Assembly: GCA_963565915.1 (NCBI GenBank)
Contig: OY751495.1
Coordinates: 3,968,001 to 4,032,000, forward strand
Length of the DNA: 64,000 nt
Source: Entoloma clypeatum
Lineage: Eukaryota; Basidiomycota; Agaricomycetes; Agaricales; Entolomataceae
Direction of reading: 5' to 3'
The notes under the pieces are model-generated. The model ran no database searches and was not told the DNA's origin. It saw nothing but the letters and a program-made list of their open reading frames with translations. Below are positions 39,714-50,810 of the stretch, one piece after another (within the stretch, counting starts at the first letter, position 1; each line of letters starts with the position of its first letter). The translations under genes were made by a program, and so were the position numbers.

Positions 39714-40604
39714 ATAATAAGTATATTTACAGTTAGATACATGAGCTAAGCATGGTAGAAAGTCTGTACTTCAAAATGATGTATCAAAACACCCTGTAAA
39801 TCGTGATGAATAGTGCATCATGGCTTTCTTCAAACACAAAAAACATCATTTTCTTACTTCCTCCTTTCCACAAGCACTTTATTCTACATGTACTGTATAT
39901 ATACTATGGAAACATTGTATCTGAACCTCCTCAGAGTATTCAAATGAATTTCAAAGTCTGAATAAGGTGAATATGAGTAAAATAAGTTGAAAATTTGTCA
40001 AAGATTTTTATTTCAGCTTTGGATTCCCTACATTCAGGGGAACTCCCAGCACCTTCATTTTTCAAATTTGGTTCATTCATCAGGGAGATATAACACTTTT
40101 TCTGAAATCTGCACATTTCATTATTTCTATCTTACTTTGACTTCTAAAAATTATTCAAGGTGTTTCAGAAGGTGAATATATATCCAATATATAATTCTAT
40201 CACTGCAAACTATTATTAGTCCATGAGGAAGGGGCCGCATCAGCATCGCACCTCTATAACTTACAATCCGTGGCCTAATTTGATGAAATAAGTACATACT
40301 TGATGATATAGAAGGTCCCCCTGCCTAATCAATATAGTAAAAGCCCTTACTTGTTCCTGTGTAGATATAATAAGCAAATGTGTGATGTTTTTTCAGGTTT
40401 GTTTACATGTATTTGACATGTTTGATGTGCGTGTGTCGCGCATCATCCAAAGTCGAACTGATGCATCCACCCATTGCTGACTCCGCAATGAGGGGCACAG
40501 GTGGTGAAAGTTTAGAATATATTTATAGAATATATTTATAACCTGTCTACTTGTGATTGAGGCAGGAGGGAGCGCACATGCGCGCCTTTTGTCAAAAACC
40601 ACGA
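39714..40604. other. Unclassified AT-rich segment between C1 and C2
   Basis: About 890 bp of AT-rich sequence with scattered short frames that lack any recognisable motif. It separates the 3' LTR of C1 from the truncated 3' side of C2; the two C copies point toward each other across it. Confidence 0.5.
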
Positions 40605-41285
40605 TGGGAGTCCTACAATAAAATCTGCCATAACGTGTTTCCATGGTCCTGCATGTTCCGTGTTTGCTTTTAATTTACCAGCTAGAGGTTGAGGCACATT
40701 CTTTGAACATTGGCATTTGTCGCAGCCCTGGACATAAGCTTTGACCATGTTGGTGATTCTGGGCCACCAATAATTACATGTAACTAATTCCAGGGTTTTC
40801 CATTGACCCAGATGTCCCGCAACCGGATTGTCGTGATGTAATTTAATAATTTCCACCCTGAGTTCCTGACCCTTTGGAACATAAACCTTTCCTCTGTGCA
40901 ACCATAAACCCTGCTCCTCATGCCATTCCTCCGCTCATAATGTTTTTGTGTTTGTTTTCTTTAATTCTTCCACCACTTTGAGCACTTGCTCATCAAACTC
41001 TTTTGCATTCCTGATGCGTTTCAATAGTTGAGTTTCTTCTCCATCAATAAGTAGATGTCCCCGATCCATTGCACGCAAGTGGAAATATTCCGGTTTCAAT
41101 AGTGTTACATCCTCATTGTCATTTTCCACCCCCTTTCTATGGTCAACTCTTTTTGAAAGAGCGTCCACCTTCCCCATTGAAGTTCCTGCCTTGTGTATTA
41201 ATTTAAAGTTGAAATGTGTTAGATACAACGCCCAACGTGCTTGTCTGCGATTAAGCTTTCAACCCTACATGAAGTACTTGAGGTT
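40605..41285 (-). pseudogene. C2 RNase H end and integrase N-half, truncated
   Basis: After the copia-1 site: [19 protein letters not shown], an HHCC region with LHHDNPVAGHLG and GCDKCQCSKN, then ADFIVGLP with the first catalytic Asp, after which homology stops. A TGA at about 40935 (RAEEWHE in C1) breaks the frame. Confidence 0.75.
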
Positions 41286-41505
41286 TTTATTATTGAATAT
41301 AGCGAGGTACGCCATGTGGGACGACATACAAGGTAGTTAGCAAGAGTGGATAGAGGATCAGGAATTGAGTAGCTTGTTAAGCTAGAGGTGAGTTTAGAGA
41401 CAACTGACGTGGTGGGAACTGGAAGAGTTGTTATTCTGCAACTACATTACAGGTCTACTATTTATACTGATATATGCACACAGACCATGTTGTGGTCTCT
41501 TTGTA

Positions 41506-42599
41506 CAGTGCCTCACAAAACTGATTCAATGTTTGTTGCTTTTTGAATACCTTCAAGATAACTCTGCAAAGAATACCAATTGAATTAAACCTTTGGTATA
41601 TAATTGAAAGCCCTACTTCAGGGCTTTCAGAATATAAAGGAATCATATGATTTAAATCAGAATCCATGGAGATATGATTAAATTAAATCAGCAACTCATT
41701 GAATCAGTTTTGTGAGTACCTATGGCAATTATCAGAATCAAATGCTTCACTGGTTGTATGGTAACCAGTTGTCATGACTTACTGATGGAACTTGAATAGA
41801 ACCCTGATGGGTTGTCAAGGAAAGTTGTATAAGAAGAATCCAACCTCAACAGCCTCCATAATTAATCATGCGCCCTATCTCCTCTTCCCACAAGGAAAAC
41901 ATTCTTTCTCTGGCCTCCATGGGTTGGGAAGGTGTGGGGAGACTTGCAGAGGTTGAGGGGAGGATGGATGCTGATCAGTATGTGTCCATTTTGGAGGACA
42001 ATTTGCTGTCCAGCATGGAGGAGAGTGGAATCTCTGAAGAGGAGATCATTTTTAAGCAGAACAATGACCCCAAGCACATCTCCAAGAAGGCCAAAAAATA
42101 GATGGACAACAAGAATATTGCTCTGCTGGATTGGCCTGCACAGTCCCCAGACCTCAATCCTATTGAACACCTCTGGGTTCATATTAAAAGGAAGTTGAAT
42201 GAATATCCAACACCACCCAAGGGAGTCTGGGAGATTTGGGACAGAGCAGCAGAGGTGTGGAATAATATAGAGCCAGAAGTGTGTCAAAACCTGATAGAAA
42301 GTATGCCAAGAAGGGTAGAGGCAGTAATCAAAGCTAAGGGGGGTAATACCAAGTACTAAAGTATAAAATACTGTATTTATTGTACATACTCACAAAACTG
42401 ATTCAATGAGTCCCTGGAGTAATTTGATCATATATTGATCATTTCTTATGGGAATTACATAATTATTGCAGATTCCAAGAGTCCTGAAGCAGGGCTTTTA
42501 ACCAGGTACCAATACCTTCTTTTTATTGCCATTATTTGCAAAGTTATTTTGAAGGTATTCACAAAGTAGCAAACATTGAATCAGTTTTGTGAGGCACTG
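41506..42599 (+). mobile_element. Tc1-like copy 2, internally deleted (1094 bp)
   Basis: Same ends as copy 1 (CAGTGCCTCACAAAACTGAT and ATCAGTTTTGTGAGGCACTG) with TA at 41504-41505 and 42600-42601. About 570 bp of transposase between CTGGCCTCCAT and GGGTTGGGAAGG is missing, including the first catalytic Asp. TAG replaces TGG in KKWMD (42100-42102). It is a non-autonomous derivative that would need a transposase in trans. Confidence 0.93.
41868..42359 (+). pseudogene. Tc1-2 transposase remnant
   Basis: N-terminal MRPISSSHKENILSLAS from the ATG at 41868, fused by deletion to the catalytic 3' part, where Q of the usual QQDNDPKH has changed (KQNNDPKH, so the second Asp is N). It then hits TAG after KKAKK and continues with DWPAQSPDLNPIEHLW. 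Non-functional. Confidence 0.85.
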
Positions 42600-42775
42600 T
42601 ATGTTCCTACACTAAAGACACATATATAGTAACTCATGGAGGGTTCCAGAGTATGACATCAAAATGATGTCATGGGTATGTCATGATGATGTAGTGATCA
42701 CGTGTTGCTTAGTCAGCAGGATCACAGTACTAGAACCTATAGTTCCAACACTCCCCCTCACTTAGAAGCCGGTAA

Positions 42776-45700
42776 TCATTTCGTAAGTGGAGTGTAGGGT
42801 GAGATAAACTCTAACCCTAATTGCAAGCAGAATTTCTCAAAGGTTACTCTTGGTAAGTTCTTTGTGAACATATCCACAGGGTTATCAGTCCTGAGAGTGA
42901 AGAAGAGCTTGACTATTTCTTCTTCGACCAACTCACATATAGTGTGGTATCGTATATCAATGTGTTTATTGCGTCCTTCAGTTACAGGGTTTTGCCCCAT
43001 TGAAGATGGACCCTTGATTATCACCATTGATAGGAACGGGTGTCACTTTCAGAAGGTGGAGTTCGCCAAACATGTTGACGAGCCATTTGCAGGTTTTAGC
43101 ACAATCTGAGAGTGCCATATACTCTGCTTCCGTGGACGAGTGCGCAATTGTCTTTTGACAGCGCGATTGCCAGATGACTATGCCATCAGCAAGTTTCAGA
43201 TAGAATCCTGTCTGCGACTTTCTGTTAGAGGGGTCTGATGCCCAATCAGAATCTGTGTACGCAGCAAGGCCGGACATTGATGCGCCTCTAAAGTTTAAGC
43301 AATAGTCCTGCGTCCCTGCAAGATACTTGCATATATAAAGAGACTCATCAAGATGCTCTTGGGATGGGTTGGCTGACATCTGCAACATCTTTGCGACTGC
43401 AAAGGCTATGTCGGGCCGTGTACCCAAAGATAGGTACAACAGGGATCCAATCACCAATTGGAATCGGGATCGAATTTCTGGGTTTGACTCCCCCTGGTTT
43501 GGTACCAGGTAATACCTCGTGGGTAGTGGAGTAGGGGCCGGCTTGGCATTTGTCATGCCAAAGTGCTCAAGAACCTTTTTCAGGTATGCTACTTGGTCGA
43601 CTTTGATTGTACGACCTTCCTGGCGAATAGTCATGCCAAGGAATTCTTTTGTGTGACCTAGGTCTTGGCAATCCAGATTTTCATAAACTCAGCTTTCTTC
43701 TTCTGGGCCAGGTGCTGATTGGGACTTGTGAATAGGGAGTCGTCGACGTAGATCAGGGCGATGACCAAGTCGCCTGTCTTTTTGTCTGTGTGAACAAATA
43801 CTCCGCTGTCCGAGAAGATGTGGACAAATCCGAGTGTTTTCATCAATTGGACCAATTCAATCCACCAGGCTCATGCTGCCTGTTTAAGCCCATAGATGGC
43901 TCGTAATAAGTGCAACACCATGTGTTCGCTTCCTTTCACCACAAAGCCTTCAGGCTGCTTCATATAAATTTGTTCATCAAGCTTCCCGTAGAGGAAAGCC
44001 GATTTGACATCTAGTGCCAAGATCACCCAATTCTCAAGCACAGCTAAGGCGAGAATGATTCGAACGGTTTTGTACCAGACAACTGGGGAGAATAATTCGT
44101 AGAAGTCGATGCCTTCGACTTGTGAGAATCCTTTGGCAACTAATCGTGCCTTTTTGCGACCATCCGATTTGATCGCAAATACCCATCAGTTCTGTATCAC
44201 TTTACAACCTTTTGGTAGGTCAACCAACTCAAAGACTTTGTGCTTGTTGAGGGCCTCTAATTCCTCTTGGCAAGCGCATTTCCATTCCTTCTGCAACGCT
44301 TCAGGCATGCGTGCGATGTCCCTATATTGATTTGGAAGTTCACTTGTGACAGGGACTGCATGTTTCAGCAAGTATGTTTTAAGCTCTACTCCCCCTTCCC
44401 TACACAAGCAAGTGAGGTAATCCTCAAACTCCTCGTTATTCCCTTGAGGGGTGGAAATGTCCGTATCCTTGTTTTGATCAGATGCAACATTGTCAGTATT
44501 TGATGGACTGGAGGATGGACCCAGGTTGGAAGGTCCGGGATCCGACTGTCTTTGTGGGTTGTACGGAACCCTCGAGGTATCCTCGTTGACAGTTCTCCGC
44601 CATTCACGTTGTCCTTGATTATGAACATCTGTCGCCAGCATATCGCTGTAAACATTTCCGGGACGTCGGGTTTGTTTCCAAATTCGACTAGGACGCTCAG
44701 TCCCTGGATGATGGTCACCAGGAAGATGATCATGTTCATCTTCTGGTTGTTCCATGCGCTTGCGCTTCCCTGGCTGGTAAGGCCTAGGGGTCCAGGGCTG
44801 ATTTCCATGGTCCTGTCTTTGATCCTCAGCCAGTGGCTGTGGACTCGGTGAGCTCAAAGGCTCGGAGGGGGGTTCGGGATGATTGTGTGGTTGTGGAATA
44901 CCAAAATCATCTCTGTCTTCCAAAGGAAGGTCTGTTGGTACAGAGGGGCCTTCAGGATCGTTCCGTCCCATATTGGTAGGATCCTGGTATTGTGTAACCG
45001 TTGGCATTTTGCCTTTGTGACATTTTGGGAATAGGTTCTCATTGAACCATGCAGTGGCAGCCATAAATAGCTGATGTTGTGGCAGGCGCATGAACTTGAA
45101 ACCCTTCTGACCAGGTTCATACCCGAGGAAGATCATCAGCTCCGACTTGGGCGATAGTTTGTTCTTCCTTTTGTCTTCAGGTAAGTGTATATAAGCGCCA
45201 CATCCTAACACACACAGGTGAGAGATGTCTGGTTGTTCCCATGTGAAGGCTTCTACCAGTGTTTTCCATGAATGGTGTTTCAATGGAGTCTGGTTGTAAA
45301 GGTGTACTGCGTGATCAATGCAGAATTCCCACCAAGAATTGGGCAGACACGCATCAAAGCGAAGTGCTTGAGCCTTGTCCATTATTGTGCGGTTTAGACG
45401 TTCTGCACGCCCGTTCTGTTGTTGCTCGTGAGGCAGTGATTTTTCAATAAGTATGCCTTTCTCGCGCAATTCCTTCTCGAAAGGCTTGAACTCTCCACCA
45501 CCATCAAAGTGCCATCGTTTAGCTGTTTTGCCAAACTGAGTTTTGATGAGCACATTAAAATAATGGAAGGCGGTGATAGCCTCGGACTTCTTGCGTAGCT
45601 TTATAAGCCAGGCATGTGAAGAGAAGTTGTCGAGAAAGGAAATGTACCACTTATATTTGTGATACGAGAGAGTCAGAAATTCCTTTAAGTCCAAGTGAAT

Positions 45701-46500
45701 TAATTCGAACGGCTCTCTGACGTGTGATGAAGAGGGTGGAAATGCTTTTGAAGGCATCTTCCCTTGAGCACAACCCTGACAGGGTGGCATGACCTTTGGT
45801 GGCGTAAGCCGTGTGAAGCCTTTGACATGTTTCGGTGTGTTAGCTAAAACATCCTTAGAAGGATGGCCAAAGTGTCTATGCCATGTGTGGTAATCTACCA
45901 TCTTGGTGGCATAAGCCGTGTGAAGCCTTTGACATGTTTCGGCGCATTAGCTAAAATATCCTTAGAAGGATGGCCGAAGTGTCTATGCCATGTGTGGTAA
46001 TCTACCATCTTGGTTGATTGCACATTTAGGGCAGCCAAACTTGATTTACTTGTAACTGAGGAACTCAGCCAATACAAGTTGTCATTCATAGAATGTGGTT
46101 CACATGTAAACAAGGTTTTACCGTTTTTGGTCAGAAAATCAATTCGACCGAACGAACCAAACATTTGGGTTCCTTGTTTTAAAATCTCGCCTACAGACAA
46201 GAGACGTGTGCTCAGGTCTGGGATATAATAAACAGGATAAAGACGAGTTATCTTTTTTGTTTTAATCCTGTTGTCACTTATGGTATGGTTTACCATAATG
46301 GTAGCTTTGCCAAGGATTGAGATTTTATGTCCCTTTCTGGCAGTTTGCACTGGTTTTGGAGTATCAAATGACTCGTAATCCATGAAGTCGTCAATATATA
46401 AGTGAAATGCAATGAAGCACCACTGTCCAATATCCAGTTTGGTTTTTCTTACACTGAACACAAGTCACAAAATCATGTATAAAATGTGTATTACATGATG
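42776..46500 (-). pseudogene. Copia-1 pol (protease, integrase, RT, RNase H), disrupted
   Basis: In element order: protease active site NWILDSGASLHFT near 46435, GAG-pre-integrase WHRHFGHPSKD with CQGCAQGK, integrase (HLDLKE, FDGGGEFKPF, NGRAERLNR), an acidic/Pro-rich linker, RT (IYVDDSLFTSPN near 43740-43770), and RNase H (YTDSDWASDPSNRKS, KHIDIRYH). Breaks include a 107-bp tandem duplication at 45796-46009, stops between 43855 and 44186, and a frameshift near 43000. Copia-type order (integrase before RT) is clear. Confidence 0.88.
45796..46009 (-). repeat. 107-bp tandem duplication inside copia-1 pol
   Basis: Units 45796-45902 and 45903-46009 both contain GTGTGAAGCCTTTGACATGT and CCATGTGTGGTAATCTACCA, with a few differences (GGTGTGTTAGC versus GGCGCATTAGC). 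107 is not a multiple of three, so the repeat shifts the pre-integrase frame. Differences between units show it is not recent. Confidence 0.88.
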
Positions 46501-46599
46501 CGAGACTGCTATCTATCGTGTTCAAAAAAGATAACTGCGATGATGCGTCAGCTTGTGTGACAAGTGAAAAAGGAAACACTGACTTCGGATCAGCACCGG

Positions 46600-47516
46600 T
46601 TGCAATGTTTTCCATATGAGCTCCAAAGAGCTTGTCCTCCCAATCATGGGCATCCGGATACACCTCTTCCTGCTCCGAACCAAGAGAGACATTGTCGTCA
46701 TCTTGTTCGGGGGTTGGAGATTTGCACTTCATAGAGGGGCGCTTCCAGGGATCCACAGTTTTCAACTGTTGCTCAAGCTGATAAGCCGAGCGGCATGTCG
46801 ACGCCTCAGATTGTTGAAGCGTGGGATCGACCAGCTGTTCGCAGAATCAAAGGTTGCCTATAGAAGGCGTTACATCCATGCGGGCTGCGAGGGAGTGTCC
46901 AACCATGACTGATGACCAGACACTGGGACCCCCCGACGATTTGCCCGTGACCGATTGGTCATTGGTCCTGATTCGTTGGATCAGGGTTTTAGCCTTTTTA
47001 GAATTCACGGAGTCGATTCACGGAAGATGATTCCGCTGCCGTTGATAACTGTGATGGCTGGTGCAGGCGTGAGAAGGGGAGGAGAGTCCTCAACCTCTTC
47101 GATGCGTGCGGAGCTCGCAACATGCATATGCTCCCTAGCCTTCCCTTTGCCCTTGCCGCGGACTCTTTCACCGCGTTTCTTCTTGGGGTTCTCCTCTGAC
47201 TGTCTTGAGCTGGTTGTTGGAACTGCTGCAGTTGCTGCCCCGGCCTTTGCCACTTTGGGATCTGGCCGAAAGCAGCAAGCTGCTTCTCGTGCCATTCCTC
47301 GACCTGGCGAGTGTTGATCTGGACGTTCCCGGACTGAGTGCCTCCTTTGGCATCCAGCCAAGACTTTGTCTCCCAGATCTCAGCGGGTTGTAAAGACTCG
47401 CCGGTGATGTGTCACCAGAGGAATGTCGATTGAAGGTAGTCCTTCATTTGTTGTGACCAAATTAGGTAATTGGTGCCGGTGAATTTCGAAATGAAAGTGT
47501 TGACGGAGTTTGACAT
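46600..47516 (-). pseudogene. Copia-1 gag, decayed
   Basis: ATG at 47516 opens MSNSVNTFISKFTGTNYLIW, the DUF4219/UBN2-type copia Gag start (TGTNYLIWSQQMKDYL), stopped by TGA at LW* where Trp is expected. The rest (QVEEWHEKQLAAFGQI, then Gln-rich and basic pieces) is scattered over frames with several stops. No zinc knuckle found. The start lies 12 bases after a good splice acceptor. Confidence 0.6.
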
Positions 47517-47614
47517 TTTGAAGAGATCTGAAAGGAAATTTGGTCAGCATATGGTTTAATGAAAAACTGAGACACAGAGAAAAATTCGATCATGTGTGCT
47601 GCATGCTGCCGCGA

Positions 47615-48346
47615 TTATCGTTGGCGTGGGCTTTCAGAATGCCTGTAAGGCGGAGGAGGATCCTCATGCTCAGGGCACCTGAAGCCTGGTGCTGACAAAT
47701 AACAGCAGCGCCGATATTCAAGCGGATTTCCAGGAACAGTCTCTCTCCATGCCGAACATCTGTAAGGCAGAGCAGGACTAGAATCTAGTCCGGAGCGAGC
47801 GGCGTGTATGCTTTCCAATATGACTGGACATTGATGTCCATCTCTATCCACGAAGAAGCTCCAACAGCACTGACAATGCGCTACAAGCAATCCTTCGGGA
47901 TGTACAGCCCATCTGGTAAGACGGGCTGGAGGATGGTGATGATGGTAGTCAGCACTCATGTATTGGAAGCATGTGTCACACACTCTGGAGTATACTCCCC
48001 GAGTGGTAGACGGCCAATCATGGAGAACAAAGTTCTCTCTGAGAGGCTCAGCTCCACGTCTGCGCAAAGGCCGACGTTGCCCAGGAGGTGGAGGTATAGG
48101 TACTGGTGATGGTGACCTAGTGCACTGGCTCAATGCCGAGCGACTGCGACAACCGCGAGCCAGCTCAGCGGGTTCGTCATCCTCAGGGACGGCGATGCCA
48201 GCTGCCCTGGGAGTCCTTCTGTCCAAAATGCAACAGCATGTAACTACGATGTAGACTACGACGAAGGCGGCGAAACCGCCAGCCATAAGAGCCAGCGGGG
48301 CCCATAACCTATTGAATATAGCGAGGTACGCCATGTGGGACGACAT
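47615..48346 (-). CDS. Copia-1 leader ORF: membrane, Cys-rich, PPPY-containing protein
   Basis: 243 codons from the ATG at 48346-48344, starting in the LTR, reading through the PBS, and ending before gag. I do not recognise the family. Residues 17-41 (PLALMAGGFAAFVVVYIVVT onward to CCCIL) form a clear membrane segment followed by RR. A Pro/Arg-rich stretch comes next, then clustered Cys (CDTCF, HCQCCW, RRCCY, FRCPEH) with HHHH. PPPPY at 230-234 is a PPxY motif, the kind bound by Rsp5/Nedd4 ubiquitin ligases and used as a retroviral late domain. The ORF is open although the rest of copia-1 is full of stops, which suggests real coding. Only unspliced RNA would carry it. A chance GC-rich frame remains possible. 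Confidence 0.5.
   Translation of the reverse strand: MSSHMAYLAIFNRLWAPLALMAGGFAAFVVVYIVVTCCCILDRRTPRAAGIAVPEDDEPAELARGCRSRSALSQCTRSPSPVPIPPPPGQRRPLRRRGAEPLRENFVLHDWPSTTRGVYSRVCDTCFQYMSADYHHHHPPARLTRWAVHPEGLLVAHCQCCWSFFVDRDGHQCPVILESIHAARSGLDSSPALPYRCSAWRETVPGNPLEYRRCCYLSAPGFRCPEHEDPPPPYRHSESPRQR
48297..48309 (-). promoter_or_regulatory. Copia-1 primer-binding site (initiator tRNA-Met anticodon region)
   Basis: Minus strand GGTTATGGGCCCC directly follows the 5' LTR. It complements GGGCCCATAACC, the anticodon stem-loop of eukaryotic initiator tRNA-Met, the half-tRNA primer known for Drosophila copia. Confidence 0.75.
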
Positions 48347-49000
48347 ACAAGGTAGTTAACAAGAGTGGATAGAGGATCAGGAATTGAGTAGCTTGTTAAG
48401 CTAGAGGTGAGTTTAGAGACAACTGACATGGTGGAAACTGGAAGAGTTCTTATTCTGCAACTACGTTACAGGTCTACTATTTATACTGATATATGCGCAC
48501 AGACCATGTTGTGGTCTCTTTGTATGTTCCTACACTAAAGACACATATATAGTAACTCATGGAGTGTTCCAGAGTACAGTTGCGGACAACCAAACACGAC
48601 AAAAATATTGACTGAGTTTTGTACCTTCCCACAATTGTCGGATTTTCTTGAAAATAGCAGAAATGTGTTATTTGAGATCTACTGAAGTGATTTGCACGAG
48701 CCGATTTTGCTCAATGTCGAATTTTGGGTTTTGACCCCCCAAAAATTGGCCAAACCATCAAAAAATTCACTAAAATCATGAAAAAATGCGGAATCAACTC
48801 CTTTTTGCGGGCTGAGTATGATCCTACAAAAATTATGACCAGAAAAATACATGGTGAGGCACCCAAATTTGGAATTCCTTACCATATTTGGAAGGCACGT
48901 GCTCTGACATGTGTCTCACGCTTTTCATGATGATGTGTCACTGTAGAAATACTGATACAACAACAGGATCTATCACCTTATAACACAATATCAAACAGGG

Positions 49001-49083
49001 GGCAGTCTGGCGTAATGGTCATGCTGTCTGCATCTTAGGCTTGATCACCTAGGGAAAGGTCGCCGGTTCGAACCCGGCTGAAC
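49001..49083 (+). promoter_or_regulatory. tRNA-like head with pol III A and B boxes
   Basis: A box TGGCGTAATGG at 49008-49018; B box GGTTCGAACCC at 49065-49075, 46 bases apart. The T arm can pair as GCCGG/CCGGC. The spacing suggests a long-variable-arm (Leu/Ser-like) ancestor. The acceptor stem and anticodon arm do not fold convincingly, so it is not called a tRNA gene. Confidence 0.7.
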
Positions 49084-49916
49084 TCAACACCTTGTAACTC
49101 TACCGTGGGAACGTCTCCTAAGGTAGCATAAAGTTGAGGGTGCACGAAGTAGTCATGTGTCATTACCTAATACATCACATGATGGAACGTGTTGCCGCAA
49201 CACCCCAAGTAGCCTCTGCCCCATGGGGTGTATGGTGATGCCCGTAAAGGGACCGAACAACTGGATAGGGGATGATAAGAGGGGGAATCCGTGGAAAAAC
49301 AAACCGAATATGGGATATGCCCCCATCAGGTCACCCCCCCCTGCATAAATTGAACCTCCATTGGGGTAACTCCCTTGTTAGAGGGGTTCCACTCTCGCTT
49401 GCAGGCCGCATCACTGGGGGGGCTCATGGTGTATCCATGTGCTGGTTCCCTGGGTATGTACTAGGCTGAGAGGTGCTATGTAGGTCGTTAGTCATCTGCC
49501 TGTGGGCCCACATCACTGGGCTTTAACTCCCTGGGTATGTCAAAGGGTCTTAACAACTCCGGATCAGTGGCTTGTCCCTGAGTGATCCATCCGGTTGGGC
49601 GATGGCAAGACAGAGATCCTGGACAGTGTGGGGATCCGCGCCAGATGGCATCAGCGAACCACCTGCCAGGGAACGGGAAACTGGGGCGGACGTGGTCTTC
49701 GGGCCGAAACCTGCCGAGTGTAAAAGACTCCTCCAGCGGGCCGTAGCAGACAGGGACAGTCCCTCTGATCTGGCTCGAGAGCACTATATCCTCTGTCGGT
49801 TCTCCTGATGTAGTAATAAGTCAGGTGAGAATCTAAGTTGATTCCGGGGTGGGGCTGTAAAAAGCCGGGGCAAAAACCCCATAATACCAGGCTCCTCCTG
49901 CAAGGGGGGGGCCTAA

Positions 49917-50810
49917 ACTTCGGGCCTCGCAGTCTCTGATGACACTGAAACCTTAGCGATCGGACACGGGTTCTCGAACCTGGTCAGTCTGCTAGGGGGT
50001 CTCTCTCAACTGGAAGAAATCCATATATTCACCGACTCTGTCAACGCCATTCGGCGCGCCACAGACCCGGACCTCCACTCCTCGCAGGCAACTGCGCTCG
50101 CTATCGTCAGTAACCTGATTCCTTGGTTTGAGGAACCCGGTCTGAAATCCAAGGTAATCTTCCACCATGTCCCCGACTGCTCGGACCATGGATTCGAACC
50201 CCACCGTGCAGTGCACGACTTCGCCTCCTCGATTCGCATTGAGTGTGGTGAGTCGGCCTCCAGATCCCTTGACTTCAACACGAAGCAATTCACGGATGAC
50301 ATGCTCAGTGACTGGGACAATCTGTACCAGTCCCCCAAGTATGTTGGCCGACATTATCAATTCCCGAGATCGTGCGTCAGACGCCAAGACCATGCTCAGG
50401 CCAAACGTATGAAGCCGTCCCATCTCAAGGGCGGTACATGGCTTAAGGATGTGGGTCACTCCCAATCCCTCACGGCACAAATGGTCCGTGGCCTCACCAG
50501 CCACGCCCCAATTGGCCACTATAGACATAGGTTCAACATCGGTGACAAAGTTGAACAATGCGACTGTGGTCCGGGGTCTGTTGAGGACTTCGCCCACGTT
50601 TTCTACAAATGTCTGCACCACCCCACCAGGCCACCAGACATGCCCACCTTCTCGAGGAACTCTCCCACCTGGGACGTCTTCGGGAAATTTATCATGGATA
50701 ACCCAGGGGCATTTGCCTTCCGGGATTGTCCAATGCCCAACACAACCCTTGGCGGTAGTCGCGTGGTAGCGCGCTGGGTTCAAAGGGGTGCCGCCCCCTC
50801 TGGCAAGTGA
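49917..50810 (+). pseudogene. LINE RNase H C-terminal domain and Cys-rich tail
   Basis: Frame open from after TAA (49914-49916) to TGA (50808-50810), 297 codons. IHIFTDSVNAIRRA (near 50020-50060) matches the RNase H motif with catalytic Asp. The C-terminal region has LTAQMVRGLTSHAPIGHYRH, then EQCDCGPGSVEDFAHVFYKC, the RNase H-adjacent CX2C-type end found in fungal and animal non-LTR elements. The upstream part of RNase H and all RT are absent. The opposite strand also has a long open frame here (49992-51035), which I regard as a shadow. Confidence 0.75.

Larger units (their letters stand above)
41291..42750 (-). repeat. Copia-1 3' LTR, split by Tc1-2
   Basis: Runs TATTGAATATAGCG to TAGTTCCAACA on the plus strand; 364 bp net of Tc1-2 and one TA. 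The empty version of the Tc1 site is visible in the other LTR (TTTGTATGTTCC near 48519-48530). Confidence 0.9.
47528..48348 (-). other. Predicted leader intron of copia-1 (821 bp)
   Basis: Donor GTATGT at 48348-48343 lies inside the 5' LTR. Branch CTGAC is at 47547-47543 and acceptor TTTCCTTTCAG ends at 47528, just before the gag ATG (47516). Splicing would remove the PBS and the 243-codon ORF and bring gag close to the cap. The donor overlaps the ATG of that ORF. Confidence 0.5.

Noticed and set aside
49001..49083. Functional tRNA gene
   Set aside because: A and B boxes are perfect, but acceptor and anticodon stems do not fold, and it is the head of a retroposon with poly(A) tail and TSD.
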